Of a stretch of DNA of 64,000 nt, positions 1 to 9,941 are shown piece after piece. Source of the DNA: Luteimonas viscosa (lineage in GTDB: Bacteria > Pseudomonadota > Gammaproteobacteria > Xanthomonadales > Xanthomonadaceae); contig NZ_VTFT01000002.1 of the NCBI RefSeq assembly GCF_008244685.1, forward strand, positions 62,001 through 126,000, given 5' to 3'. The notes beneath the pieces are model-generated. The model was not told the DNA's origin and made no database searches. It worked only from the letters and a program-made list of their open reading frames with translations. Both the position numbers and the translations under genes were made by a program. Position 1 is the stretch's first letter, and each line of letters starts with the position of its first letter.

Positions 1-50
1 GCGTGCTGGCGGGCGCAGGCGATGCGGCTGGCGTCGTCGTGGAAGGGCAT
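1..50 (-). CDS. possible 5' end of a gene running off the left edge
   Basis: On the minus strand an ATG at 50 opens a frame that reads MPFHDDASRIACARQHA and leaves the window. The composition looks protein-like, but only 16 codons are visible and there is no clear Shine-Dalgarno sequence. I do not recognise the product. The rest of 51-257 shows nothing convincing apart from the ribosome binding site of the next gene. Confidence 0.2.
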   Translation of the reverse strand, partial: MPFHDDASRIACARQH

Positions 51-257
51 GGGCTGCGGGGCGAAGCGGGCGGATCCGGCATTCTCGCCGATCCGGGGGA
101 TCCTCCGCTCGCGCGCCTCCGGGTCGCCGGGGGCGGCGCGGGTACGTCCGGCCCTGCCGCAACCCGGTCGTGCACCCGAGCGACCCCGGCGTCGCGAAAG
201 TTGTCGTCGGCCGCCGGGCGCGGCACACTGCACCCGCACTGCAAAAGGAGATTGCAC

Positions 258-881
258 ATGTCGAAGGGAATCGCGCGCGTCGTGCATGCATGCTCGTGGC
301 TGCTGGTCGCCCTGGTCCTGGCCGGGTCCCCGTTGGCCGCCCGTGGGCCGGACCCGATCGAGCGCCTCTCGGTGCCCGGTCCGCTGCACCTGGATGGTCA
401 GCAGTACCACTTCGCGTGGAGCAGCCACCCGACCCCTGACTTCTACAAGCAGGAATACCTGCCGGCCGGACAGACGCTCGAACGCTACCGGCAGATGCTG
501 GTGCTCGACCTGCTGACCATCGAAGCGACTCCGGCCCAGCTCGCGACGGCGAAGATCGGGGAACTGGGTGCGCGCAAGCAGACCGATCCGCTGGTCAACC
601 ACGATCTCGTCCTCAAGCAGGACGGTTCCGCCGCGCTGCTGGATTTCGTGCTGTCGGCAAGGGACGCGCAGGGCAACCTGGTCGTGGAATGGAACGCCTA
701 CCGCTACCAGGCCATGCCGGAGGGCGTGCTGCTGTTCGGCATCAGCCGGCGCGCCTACGGCGACGAGGACGCGCGCCGCTTCCTGGGCGAGGAACTCAAG
801 CAGAACCGCTCGCGCTGGATCGACGAGATCGCCGGGCTCGCGATGCCCGCGGTCGCCCTCCAGCCGCGCGCGCGGCCCTGA
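258..881 (+). CDS. small exported protein of unknown function
   Basis: A 207-aa protein with a Sec signal peptide (basic MSKGIAR start, hydrophobic stretch at about residues 12-27, likely cleavage after PLAA). The mature part is soluble and mixed alpha/beta, with no lipobox, no membrane segment and no cysteine cluster. The open frame reaches upstream to the window edge, but the ATG at 258 is preferred because an AAAAGGAG ribosome binding site lies 7 nt before it and the signal peptide starts there. It converges on the CcsA-like gene, with 24 bp between the stops. I do not recognise the family; a periplasmic location is inferred only from the signal peptide. Confidence 0.75.
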   Translation: MSKGIARVVHACSWLLVALVLAGSPLAARGPDPIERLSVPGPLHLDGQQYHFAWSSHPTPDFYKQEYLPAGQTLERYRQMLVLDLLTIEATPAQLATAKIGELGARKQTDPLVNHDLVLKQDGSAALLDFVLSARDAQGNLVVEWNAYRYQAMPEGVLLFGISRRAYGDEDARRFLGEELKQNRSRWIDEIAGLAMPAVALQPRARP

Positions 882-905
882 CGGCCGGCAGGCGCGTCGC
901 CGGCC

Positions 906-1694
906 TCAGCCGCGCCGCAGCACCAGCTCGTAGACGAACTTGCTGCCGAAGAAGGCCAGCACCAGCAGTGCCATCGCGGTCAGCGTCCAGCGCACCGCCT
1001 TCGTCCCGCGCCAGCCGTAGCGCCAGCGACCGAACAGCAGGGCGCCGAACACCAGCCACGACATCAGGCTGAGCACGGTCTTGTGCGACAACCGCTGGGC
1101 GAAGAAGTCCTCGACGAACAGCGCCCCCGTCAGCAGGGTCGCGGTCAGCAGGACGAAGCCCACCGCGATCGTGCGGAACAGCAGCGTCTCGAGTTCGGTC
1201 AACGGTGGCAGGACCCGCACCCAGCCGCGGAACTCGTGGCGGCGCAGCGCTCGTTCCTGCAGCCAGAGCATGATCGCGAGCAGTGCCGCGATCGCCAGCG
1301 TCGCGTAGGCCAGCAGCGCCAGCCAGGCGTGCAGTTCCAGCCGCCAGTCCAGGTCCCGGGCCACGTGGTTGCCCGCGAACGCATAGCCGGTCAGGGCCGC
1401 GGCCGCGATCGGGTAGACCAGCACGCCGAGCGCGCCGAGCCGGCCGGTGGCGGCGTAGGCGCTGGTCAGCGTCGCCATGCCGAGGCCCACCAGGGACAGC
1501 GCGGCGAAGAAGTGCAGGTCGAGCCCGCCCCCGTGGCGCCAGCGCAGGTAATGGAACAGGCCGTGCAGCGCCACCGCGCTCACCGCGGTCAGCAGCCAGA
1601 AGCCGGCGCCGGCGCCGCCGTCGGCCAGCAGGCGGCGCATGACCAGCCAGGCGGCCAGCAGGTACAGCGCCGCGGCAATGAGAACGATTGACAT
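906..1694 (-). CDS. CcsA/YpjD-type inner membrane protein (cytochrome c assembly family)
   Basis: About 262 aa with roughly eight hydrophobic segments, consistent with the cytochrome c assembly/YpjD family of integral membrane proteins. The gene sits next to ffh on the opposite strand, an arrangement typical of gammaproteobacteria. Visible landmarks are LHGLFHYLRW in the second helix region, HAWLALLAYATLAIAALLAI, and a C-terminal membrane helix before VYELVLRRG. The longer frame starts at a GTG at 1712, but MSIVLIAAALYL at 1694 begins exactly at the first membrane helix and is preferred; neither start has a good ribosome binding site. Heme handling is a family-level guess; in YpjD-type proteins the role is not firmly established. 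Confidence 0.8.
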   Translation of the reverse strand: MSIVLIAAALYLLAAWLVMRRLLADGGAGAGFWLLTAVSAVALHGLFHYLRWRHGGGLDLHFFAALSLVGLGMATLTSAYAATGRLGALGVLVYPIAAAALTGYAFAGNHVARDLDWRLELHAWLALLAYATLAIAALLAIMLWLQERALRRHEFRGWVRVLPPLTELETLLFRTIAVGFVLLTATLLTGALFVEDFFAQRLSHKTVLSLMSWLVFGALLFGRWRYGWRGTKAVRWTLTAMALLVLAFFGSKFVYELVLRRG

Positions 1695-1800
1695 CGGGAA
1701 AGTGTCGCACACGGTCGCATGCGCGGCGCGCCTGTCCGTCCCCGGCCGGACGCAAACGTGCGCCGCTGTCGGCCGCAGCGGGACGGGGCAGGCGGCCCGT

Positions 1801-1806
1801 TATAAT
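1801..1806 (+). promoter_or_regulatory. -10 box of the ffh promoter
   Basis: A perfect TATAAT lies 30 bp upstream of the ffh ATG. No convincing -35 is visible 16-18 bp upstream, where the DNA is GC-rich. Confidence 0.55.
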
Positions 1807-1835
1807 CGTGGGCCGCTCCGTACGGTGTTTTCCCC

Positions 1836-3206
1836 ATGTTCGAATCGCTCACCCAGCGCCTGTCCGGCACCATCGAGCGCCTGCGCGGGCGCGGGCGGCT
1901 GACCGAGGAGAACATCCGCGAGGCCACGCGCGAGGTGCGCATCGCCCTGCTCGAGGCCGACGTCGCGCTGCCGGTGGTGCAGGCGCTGGTGGAGCGGATC
2001 AAGGTGCGCGCGGTCGGGCAGGAAGTGATCCGCTCGCTGACCCCCGGACAGGCCCTGATCAAGGTCGTCCGCGACGAACTGACCGCGGTGATGGGCGCGC
2101 AGGCGAGCGAGCTGAACCTCAACGTGCCTGCGCCGGCGGTGATCCTGATGGCCGGCCTGCAGGGCGCGGGCAAGACCACCACCGTCGGCAAGCTGGCCAA
2201 GCTGCTCAAGGACAAGCGCAAGAAGAAAGTGATGGTGGTCAGCGCCGACGTCTACCGGCCTGCCGCGATCGAGCAGCTCAGGACGCTTTCGCAGCAGGTG
2301 GGCGTGCTGTTCTTCCCCTCCGATGCGGGGCAGAAGCCGGAAGACATCGTGCGTGCCGCGATCGCAGATGCGCGCAAGTCGTTCGCCGACGTGCTGATCG
2401 TCGACACCGCCGGCCGCCTCGCCGTCGACGAGGCGATGATGGCCGAGATCAAGGCGCTGCATGCCGCCGTGAACCCGGTCGAGACGCTGTTCGTGGTCGA
2501 CTCGATGACCGGCCAGGACGCGGCCAACACCGCGAAGGCCTTCGGCGAGGCGCTGCCGCTCACCGGCGTGGTGCTGACCAAGACCGACGGCGATGCCCGC
2601 GGCGGCGCGGCGCTCTCGGTGCGCTACATCACCGGCAAGCCGATCAAGTTCATCGGCACCAGCGAGAAGTCCGACGGCCTGGACGTGTTCCACCCCGACC
2701 GCGTCGCCAGCCGCATCCTCGACATGGGCGACGTGCTGTCGCTGGTCGAGCAGGTCGAACAGCAGGTCGACAAGGACAAGGCGCAGAAGCTGGCCGAGAA
2801 GGTCGCCAAGGGCAAGAAGTTCGACCTCAACGACATGCGCGACCAGCTCGAGCAGATGCAGAGCATGGGCGGCATCGGCAGCCTAATGGAGAAGCTGCCG
2901 GGCCTGGGCCAGGTGCCGGACCACCTCAAGCAGCAGGTTTCGCAGGGCAGGGAGGTGCCGCGCATGATCGCCATCATCAATTCGATGACCAAGAAGGAAC
3001 GGCGCAACCCGGCCCTGCTCAACGGCTCGCGCCGCGCGCGCATCGCCGCCGGTTCCGGCATGCACCCGTCGGACGTCAACAAGCTGATGAAGCAGTACCA
3101 GCAGATGGAAAAGATGATGGGCAAGATGGCCCGCGGCGGCATGAAGGGCATGATGCGCGGCCTGCAGGGCATGATGGGCGGGATGGGCCGGATGCCGTTC
3201 CGCTGA
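1836..3206 (+). CDS. ffh: signal recognition particle protein Ffh
   Basis: A 456-aa SRP54 GTPase, the usual length. With 4.5S RNA it binds signal sequences on ribosomes and docks to FtsY for co-translational membrane insertion. The N domain (about 1-90) is followed by the G domain: P-loop GLQGAGKTTT at about 107-116, DTAGR at about 190 and TKTDGD at about 248. The C-terminal methionine-rich M domain (about 300-456) ends in a very Met/Gly-rich tail. It has its own promoter and is divergent from the CcsA-like gene. No 4.5S RNA gene is visible in the window. Confidence 0.98.
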   Translation: MFESLTQRLSGTIERLRGRGRLTEENIREATREVRIALLEADVALPVVQALVERIKVRAVGQEVIRSLTPGQALIKVVRDELTAVMGAQASELNLNVPAPAVILMAGLQGAGKTTTVGKLAKLLKDKRKKKVMVVSADVYRPAAIEQLRTLSQQVGVLFFPSDAGQKPEDIVRAAIADARKSFADVLIVDTAGRLAVDEAMMAEIKALHAAVNPVETLFVVDSMTGQDAANTAKAFGEALPLTGVVLTKTDGDARGGAALSVRYITGKPIKFIGTSEKSDGLDVFHPDRVASRILDMGDVLSLVEQVEQQVDKDKAQKLAEKVAKGKKFDLNDMRDQLEQMQSMGGIGSLMEKLPGLGQVPDHLKQQVSQGREVPRMIAIINSMTKKERRNPALLNGSRRARIAAGSGMHPSDVNKLMKQYQQMEKMMGKMARGGMKGMMRGLQGMMGGMGRMPFR

Positions 3207-3246
3207 TCACATCCGGAGGGCGTTTCGCGTGTCCCGGCTTGTCCGA

Positions 3247-3318
3247 ATATCGTCCGGGCTCGAGATGTCATCCGGGCTCGAGATGTCATCCGGGCGCGAG
3301 ATGTCATCCCGAGCGCAG
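3247..3318 (+). repeat. four tandem 18-bp repeats in the ffh 3' region
   Basis: Four head-to-tail 18-bp units start at 3247, 3265, 3283 and 3301. The consensus is ATGTCATCCGGGCTCGAG; units 2 and 3 differ at one base, and units 1 and 4 are more divergent. The last unit is also the left arm of the adjacent palindrome, so the array looks like repeated duplication of one arm of an extragenic palindromic element. Confidence 0.75.
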
Positions 3319-3373
3319 CGAGGGACCTTGCCTCATGGCCATCGGAAACAGGATCCCTCGCCGGGCTCGGGAT
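3306..3373. repeat. extragenic palindrome (REP-like) between ffh and the class IV enzyme
   Basis: The left arm ATCCCGAGC-GCA-GCGAGGGACC (3306-3327) pairs with the right arm at 3351-3373 (GGATCCCTCGC-CGG-GCTCGGGAT) around a 23-nt loop. The TCATCCCGAGCG...GCGAGGGA motif resembles a repeat family dispersed in many proteobacterial genomes. The hairpin may also attenuate ffh read-through, but there is no U-tract. Confidence 0.65.
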
Positions 3374-3417
3374 GGCAGCTTCGGGGCTCGCGCCGGCGAT
3401 ACGCTCTGGAGTGACCC

Positions 3418-4224
3418 GTGACCCGAGCCTTTTTTAACGGCCAGCCCGCCGCCGCCGCCGAACTGCAGCCCCTGGCATTGGCCAACTACGGCCACTTCAC
3501 CTCGATGCAGGTGCGCGCACGCGCGGTACGCGGCCTCGACCTGCACCTGCAGCGGTTGAAGGCGGGAACGCGCGAACTGTTCGACTCCCCGCTCGAGGAG
3601 GCACGCATCCGCATCGCCATCCTCGCCGCGCTCGATGCCGACGGCGTGGACGATGCCAGCGTGCGGGTCACCGTGTTCTCGCGCGCCTTCGACTACACCC
3701 GGCCGGACGCCGTCGTGCCGGTCGACGTGCTGGTCTCGCTCACGGCGCCGCGCGAGGCCGATCCGAAGCCGGCCTGGGTGAAGACCTACCCGTTCCAGCG
3801 CCCGCTGCCGCAGCTCAAGCACGTCGGCACCTTCCCCCTGTTCCAGTCGCGGCGGCAGGCGCGGCGCGACGGCTTCGACGACGCGCTGTTCGTCGACCCG
3901 AAGGGCCGGATCAGCGAGGGCTCGGTCTGGAACATCGGATTCTGGGACGGCACGCAGGTCATCTGGCCGCAGGCGGAGGCCCTGCGCGGCACCGAGGAGC
4001 GGCTGCTGCAGCTGGGGCTGGCGGAGATCGGCGTGACGCAGCGCCACACGCCGGTGGAAGCGCGCGCCCTGGGCGGCCTGCGGGCCGCCTTCGCGGCCAA
4101 CGCCACCGGCATCTGGCCGATCGCGGGGATCGACGATCTCGCGCTGCGGCCCGATCCGGCGCTGATGGAGCGACTTGCCGCCGCCCGGGCGACGCAACCA
4201 TGGCAGCCCCTGGGCCCGGGCTAG
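3418..4224 (+). CDS. class IV PLP-dependent aminotransferase/lyase family protein
   Basis: A 268-aa fold-type IV PLP enzyme (branched-chain aminotransferase / aminodeoxychorismate lyase superfamily). The likely PLP lysine is in PLPQLKHVG (about residue 129), and the class-defining glutamate-containing strand is [18 protein letters not shown] (about 159-176). The start is a GTG at 3418 with GGAG just upstream; no ATG fits. The substrate cannot be read from sequence: 4-amino-4-deoxychorismate lyase (PabC) and D-amino acid or branched-chain aminotransferase are all possible. It stands alone between the ffh repeat region and rpsP. Confidence 0.8.
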   Translation: MTRAFFNGQPAAAAELQPLALANYGHFTSMQVRARAVRGLDLHLQRLKAGTRELFDSPLEEARIRIAILAALDADGVDDASVRVTVFSRAFDYTRPDAVVPVDVLVSLTAPREADPKPAWVKTYPFQRPLPQLKHVGTFPLFQSRRQARRDGFDDALFVDPKGRISEGSVWNIGFWDGTQVIWPQAEALRGTEERLLQLGLAEIGVTQRHTPVEARALGGLRAAFAANATGIWPIAGIDDLALRPDPALMERLAAARATQPWQPLGPG

Positions 4225-4258
4225 GGCGGGGTGGGTTTCGCGCCCCCGATCAATGGCT

Positions 4259-4264
4259 TACAAT
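4259..4264 (+). promoter_or_regulatory. -10 box of the rpsP operon
   Basis: TACAAT lies 50 bp upstream of the rpsP start, in the short gap after the class IV enzyme gene. No good -35 is visible. Confidence 0.45.
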
Positions 4265-4314
4265 ATCCGGCTTACCTCGCCATCCTGGCGACTGGGCAAT
4301 ACCGGGAACGCACC

Positions 4315-4575
4315 ATGGTCAAGATCCGCCTCACCCGCGGCGGCGCGAAGAAGCGCCCCTTCTACCACATCATCGTCACCGACTCGCGCAGCGCGCGCGA
4401 CGGCCGCAACATCGAGCGTGTGGGTTACTACAACCCGGTCGCGCAGGGTGCCGAGCAGCGCATCGTGCTGGACACCGCGCGCGTCGACCATTGGGTTTCG
4501 CAGGGCGCGCAGCTGACCGACAAGGTCCGCAACCTGTACCGCGAAGCCGCCAAGGCCGCCGCCCCGGCCGCCTGA
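4315..4575 (+). CDS. rpsP: 30S ribosomal protein bS16
   Basis: An 86-aa S16 protein with the invariant start [17 protein letters not shown] and the [11 protein letters not shown]...ERVGYYNP signature. It binds 16S rRNA and is needed for 30S assembly. The ATG at 4315 is chosen because it gives the canonical N terminus; the open frame upstream is unlike S16. It is the first gene of rpsP-rimM-trmD, an order conserved across proteobacteria. Confidence 0.98.
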   Translation: MVKIRLTRGGAKKRPFYHIIVTDSRSARDGRNIERVGYYNPVAQGAEQRIVLDTARVDHWVSQGAQLTDKVRNLYREAAKAAAPAA

Positions 4576-4610
4576 GGCCCGGCTGCGCGATCCGCGTGGC
4601 CGGCGACACC

Positions 4611-5123
4611 GTGAACGCACCGACGCGCCGTATCCTCATGGGCAGGATCCACGGCGCGTTCGGCGTGCGTGGAGAACTCAAGCTCGAATCCTTCAGCGAC
4701 CCACCCGAAGCGATCTTCCGCTACCGCCCCTGGATCCTGCGCGACGCCGACGGCGGCGAGCGTGAGCTCGAAGGCGGGCACGGGCGCAGCACCGCCAAGG
4801 GCATCGTCATGCGGCTGCCGGGGGTCGAGGACCGCGACGCCGCCGAGGCGATGCGAGGCAGCGAGATCCTCGTTCCGCGCGCGGCGCTGCCGCCGCCGAA
4901 GCCGGGCGAATACTACTGGGTCGACCTCGAAGGCCTGCGCGTGGTGAACACCGAAGGCGTCGATTTCGGCAGGGTGTCGCACCTGTTCTCCACCGGCGCC
5001 AACGACGTGCTGGTCGCGCGTGGCGAACGCGAGCGGATGATCCCGTTCGTCGAGCCGGACTACATCGTGTCGGTGGATTTCGACACCGGCGTGGTCATGG
5101 TCGACTGGGATGCGGACTTCTGA
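4611..5123 (+). CDS. rimM: ribosome maturation factor RimM
   Basis: 170 aa. RimM binds S19 and helps late maturation of the 30S head. The N-terminal RimM barrel is seen in [22 protein letters not shown], and the C-terminal PRC-barrel domain in [14 protein letters not shown]...[24 protein letters not shown]. The start is taken as GTG 4611 ([13 protein letters not shown]), 35 bp after the rpsP stop. The protein ends in the family-typical DWDADF. Confidence 0.95.
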   Translation: MNAPTRRILMGRIHGAFGVRGELKLESFSDPPEAIFRYRPWILRDADGGERELEGGHGRSTAKGIVMRLPGVEDRDAAEAMRGSEILVPRAALPPPKPGEYYWVDLEGLRVVNTEGVDFGRVSHLFSTGANDVLVARGERERMIPFVEPDYIVSVDFDTGVVMVDWDADF

Positions 5124-5129
5124 GACCGT

Positions 5130-5206
5130 GATTGGTGATTGGTGATTTGAAGTAGCGAAGAGCATAGGCTCCTGCTCTTTCGAATCACCAATCACGAATT
5201 ACCAAT
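5130..5206. repeat. AT-rich palindromic intergenic element between rimM and trmD
   Basis: GATTGGTGATTGGTGATT (5130-5147) is itself a tandem 8-bp repeat. It pairs with AATCACCAATCAC at 5183-5195, followed by GAATTACCAAT. An inner stem pairs AGCGAAGAGCA (5154-5164) with TGCTCTTTCG (5173-5182). The element fills nearly the whole rimM-trmD gap and is far less GC-rich than its surroundings. It would form a long hairpin in the operon mRNA 10 nt before trmD. Confidence 0.7.
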
Positions 5207-5216
5207 TCCCGCCTCA

Positions 5217-5966
5217 ATGCGCATCGACATTATCAGCCTGTTCCCCGAGTTCGTCGCCCAGTGCGCCGGCTTCGGCGTGGTCGGGCGCGCGCAGGAGCGC
5301 GGGCTGCTGGCGCTCCGGGGCTGGAATCCGCGCGACTACGCTCAGGGCAACTACCGCCGGGTCGACGACCGCCCGTTCGGCGGCGGGCCGGGCATGGTTA
5401 TGCTGGTCGATCCTTTGCGCGCCGCGATCCGCGCCGCCCGCGGCGCCGATCCGACGCCGGCCAAGGTGATCTACCTCAGCCCCCAGGGGCGCCCGCTGAC
5501 CCAGGCGATCGTGCGCGAACTGGCGACCCGGGAGCGGATGATCCTGCTCTGCGGCCGCTACGAAGGCGTGGACGAGCGCCTGATCGCCTCCGAGGTCGAC
5601 GAGGAACTGTCGATCGGCGACTACGTGCTGTCCGGCGGCGAGCTGGCCGCGGCCGTGGTGGTGGATGCCGTCGCCCGCCTCCAGGAGGGAGCGCTGAACG
5701 ATGCCGAGTCGGCAGCCCAGGACAGCTTCGAGGCCGACGGACTCCTCGACTGCCCGCACTACACCCGACCGGTGGAACATGAGACCGGCATGGTCCCCGA
5801 GGTGCTGCTGTCGGGCAACCATGCCGAGATCGCCCGCTGGCGCCGCCGACAGGCGCTGCTGCGCACGCGCGAGCGGCGCCCGGACCTGCTGGCCGCCGCC
5901 GGTCTGAGTGCGGAAGAGGTGCGGTGGCTCGATGCGCAGGACTGGGTCGGGGACGAGGCGGGCTGA
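5217..5966 (+). CDS. trmD: tRNA (guanine-N1)-methyltransferase TrmD
   Basis: A 249-aa SPOUT methyltransferase that makes m1G37 in tRNAs with G36, using SAM. The start [12 protein letters not shown] is canonical. Family signatures are [12 protein letters not shown] (about 59-70), the trefoil-knot SAM site [12 protein letters not shown] (about 112-123) and [14 protein letters not shown] (about 133-146). The length fits the family. It is third in rpsP-rimM-trmD; rplS, which usually follows closely, is 420 bp further on with its own promoter. Confidence 0.97.
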   Translation: MRIDIISLFPEFVAQCAGFGVVGRAQERGLLALRGWNPRDYAQGNYRRVDDRPFGGGPGMVMLVDPLRAAIRAARGADPTPAKVIYLSPQGRPLTQAIVRELATRERMILLCGRYEGVDERLIASEVDEELSIGDYVLSGGELAAAVVVDAVARLQEGALNDAESAAQDSFEADGLLDCPHYTRPVEHETGMVPEVLLSGNHAEIARWRRRQALLRTRERRPDLLAAAGLSAEEVRWLDAQDWVGDEAG

Positions 5967-6084
5967 CTCCGGGAGCTGATCCATCGTCCCTTTTCCCGCA
6001 GGGGGCGGCAGTGCCAGGTGGGCAGGGGTTGGCGAGTCCCTGCGAGGGGAGCCGTGCCGGAGTCGCGGGCGCGGGACATGGCTT

Positions 6085-6122
6085 GCGAGCCCCGGGTGCG
6101 CTTCGCTTACCCGGGCTACGGG
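6085..6122. repeat. REP-like palindrome in the trmD-rplS gap
   Basis: Read on the minus strand it is CGTAGCCCGGGTAAGCGAAG followed by CGCACCCGGGG, an imperfect hairpin whose CCCGGGT and ACCCGGG arms flank a short GC loop. This sequence type is dispersed in pseudomonad and xanthomonad genomes. The rest of 5967-6282 shows no coding potential I would support; it holds only this element and GC-rich spacer. Confidence 0.65.
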
Positions 6123-6282
6123 ATGGGTGGCCGCACGGGGGTGAGGAGTCGGTGGACGGGGTAGCGGCGCCGACCGCGAGGGACGATGGTCTCCGGCCGG
6201 GTCCGTCGGGACGGCGTGGGGCGTACGGGGTCAGGGGAGGGCGCGTGGCACCGGCCCCATGGCCCGCGATCGATCTTCCGGC

Positions 6283-6288
6283 TATAAT
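6283..6288 (+). promoter_or_regulatory. -10 box of the rplS promoter
   Basis: TATAAT lies 99 bp upstream of the rplS ATG. It makes rplS independent of the trmD operon and implies an untranslated leader of about 90 nt. Confidence 0.55.
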
Positions 6289-6300
6289 GCGCGGCTGACC

Positions 6301-6316
6301 TGCCCTGAGCAGGGCA
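6301..6316 (+). promoter_or_regulatory. hairpin at the 5' end of the rplS leader
   Basis: TGCCCT-GAGC-AGGGCA is a perfect 6-bp stem with a 4-nt loop, 13 nt after the -10 box and so at the very start of the predicted mRNA. It could be an autogenous L19 control site or a stabilising 5' stem. No function can be read from sequence alone. Confidence 0.3.
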
Positions 6317-6386
6317 CATGCCGAGAGCGTGCGTCCACGTGCACCACGCCTACAACGACTCCAACAGGCTCCGCCGAGATACCGCC

Positions 6387-6809
6387 ATGACCACCAAGCC
6401 GTCCCTGAACACCCTGCTGCAGCAGTTCGAGAGCGAACAGGTGCAGCGCAAGCTTCCCGACTTCGGCCCGGGCGACACCATCGTCGTCAACGTCAAGGTC
6501 AAGGAAGGCAACCGCGAGCGCATCCAGGCCTACGAGGGCGTGGTCATCGGCAAGAAGAACGCCGGCCTGAACTCCTCGTTCACCGTGCGCAAGATTTCGC
6601 ACGGCTACGGCGTCGAGCGCGTGTTCCAGACCCACAGCGCCACCATCGATTCGGTCGACGTGAAGCGCCGCGGCGCGGTGCGCGCCGGCAAGCTGTACTA
6701 CCTGCGTGGCCTGGAAGGCAAGAAGGCGCGCATCAAGGAAGACCTGTCCGCGCACGCCAAGGCCAAGGCCGCTGCGGCCGTGGCTGCGGCTGCCGAAGCC
6801 ACCGAGTAG
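6387..6809 (+). CDS. rplS: 50S ribosomal protein bL19
   Basis: A 140-aa L19 located at the 30S-50S interface. The signature [20 protein letters not shown] and [12 protein letters not shown]...[16 protein letters not shown] are unmistakable. The start [13 protein letters not shown] at 6387 is canonical. The C terminus carries an Ala/Lys/Glu-rich extension (about residues 118-140), making it longer than the roughly 115-aa enterobacterial protein; such extensions are known in xanthomonads. Confidence 0.97.
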   Translation: MTTKPSLNTLLQQFESEQVQRKLPDFGPGDTIVVNVKVKEGNRERIQAYEGVVIGKKNAGLNSSFTVRKISHGYGVERVFQTHSATIDSVDVKRRGAVRAGKLYYLRGLEGKKARIKEDLSAHAKAKAAAAVAAAAEATE

Positions 6810-6832
6810 GCCGCGCCCGGCGCTGTTCCGCG

Positions 6833-6862
6833 ACGGCCGCCGCAGGGCGGCCGTTTGCGTTT
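6833..6862 (+). terminator. Rho-independent terminator after rplS
   Basis: ACGGCCGCC (6833-6841), loop GCAG, GGCGGCCGT (6846-6854): a perfect 9-bp stem followed by a T-rich run TTTGCGTTT, 23 bp after the rplS stop. Confidence 0.75.
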
Positions 6863-7031
6863 GTGGGACGCCGGGTTCGCGCGTCGATGCAGGGACGCGC
6901 AGGCGGCCATCGGCCAAACCGTCTTCGGGGGCGGTCGTATCCGGCTTCGACCGGACTCCCGGCATGGTGGCGTGGCCCGGCTGCTTCCGTGGTGTCCGCG
7001 CGGTGCGGCCGGCGCCCCGCATGCCGGCCGC

Positions 7032-7037
7032 TACAAT
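7032..7037 (+). promoter_or_regulatory. -10 box giving a leaderless hslR transcript
   Basis: TACAAT ends only 8 bp before the ATG at 7046 (2 bp before the alternative ATG at 7040). A transcript starting 7-9 nt downstream of the box would begin at or next to the start codon, and no Shine-Dalgarno sequence is present. Confidence 0.5.
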
Positions 7038-7045
7038 CGATGGCG

Positions 7046-7453
7046 ATGACATCCGCGCACGATCCCGCACCGCGTATCCGGCTCGACATCTGGCTGTGGG
7101 CCGCGCGCTTCTATCGGACCCGCGCGCTGGCCCGGCAGGCAGTGGACACCGGCAAGGTCGAGGTCGATGGTCAACGCGCCAAGCCCGCGCGCCCGGTGCG
7201 GGTTGGCGACACCATGCGGATCGAGCGCTCCGGCGAGATCTTCGAGATCCAGGTGCGCGACGTGTCGGACGTCCGCGGGCCGGCGACGGTGGCGCAGGGC
7301 CTCTACCTCGAGTCGGAAGCCTCGCGCACGCGGCGCGAGGCGGCGCGCGAGCTTGCCCGCGCCGGGCGCAACGGCTACCGCCCGCCGGAAACGAAGCCCG
7401 ACAAGCGCGCCCGCCGCCTGATCCGCGCGCTGGGCGATATCGACGCGAGCTAG
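7046..7453 (+). CDS. hslR: S4-domain RNA-binding heat-shock protein Hsp15
   Basis: A 135-aa Hsp15-family protein. The S4 RNA-binding motif spans RIRLDIWLWAARFYRTRALA...VDTGKVEVDGQRAKPARPVRVGDTMRI (about residues 9-58), and the C terminus is basic and rich in Arg/Lys. E. coli Hsp15 binds stalled 50S subunits carrying nascent chains and recycles them. Two in-frame ATGs, at 7040 and 7046, are possible; 7046 is chosen from the position of the -10 box. It stands alone, convergent with katG. Confidence 0.85.
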   Translation: MTSAHDPAPRIRLDIWLWAARFYRTRALARQAVDTGKVEVDGQRAKPARPVRVGDTMRIERSGEIFEIQVRDVSDVRGPATVAQGLYLESEASRTRREAARELARAGRNGYRPPETKPDKRARRLIRALGDIDAS

Positions 7454-7472
7454 GCGGGACTGCGGAAAGGAA

Positions 7473-7495
7473 GACGCCGGCGTCCGGCCGGCGTC
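7473..7495. terminator. bidirectional terminator between hslR and katG
   Basis: GACGCCGGC (7473-7481), loop GTCCG, GCCGGCGTC (7487-7495): a perfect 9-bp stem lying between two convergent genes. T-runs are weak on both sides. Confidence 0.6.
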
Positions 7496-7519
7496 CTCCT
7501 GTTCGACGAAGCGAGCGCC

Positions 7520-9820
<2,301 letters not shown>

Positions 9821-9846
9821 CTACGCCCCCGCGATGAATAGATGAA

Positions 9847-9883
9847 ATCGAATTAAGCAAAGGCATGCATAGCCACTGACTAT
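9847..9883 (-). promoter_or_regulatory. OxyR-like operator upstream of katG
   Basis: 9869-9883 is a perfect ATAG-N7-CTAT dyad. Continuing toward katG at the same 7-nt spacings, the next tetranucleotides on the minus strand are TTTG and CGAT, which match the expected ATAG and CTAT at 2/4 and 3/4 positions. The full ATAG-N7-CTAT-N7-ATAG-N7-CTAT arrangement is the classic OxyR tetramer site. It lies 72 bp upstream of the katG start, as expected for peroxide induction. Confidence 0.6.
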
Positions 9884-9941
9884 CGACGCCTGCTTCTGAT
9901 GCATCGCATCGATCAGCCGGCGCATCCGACCCGCGGCAGGC

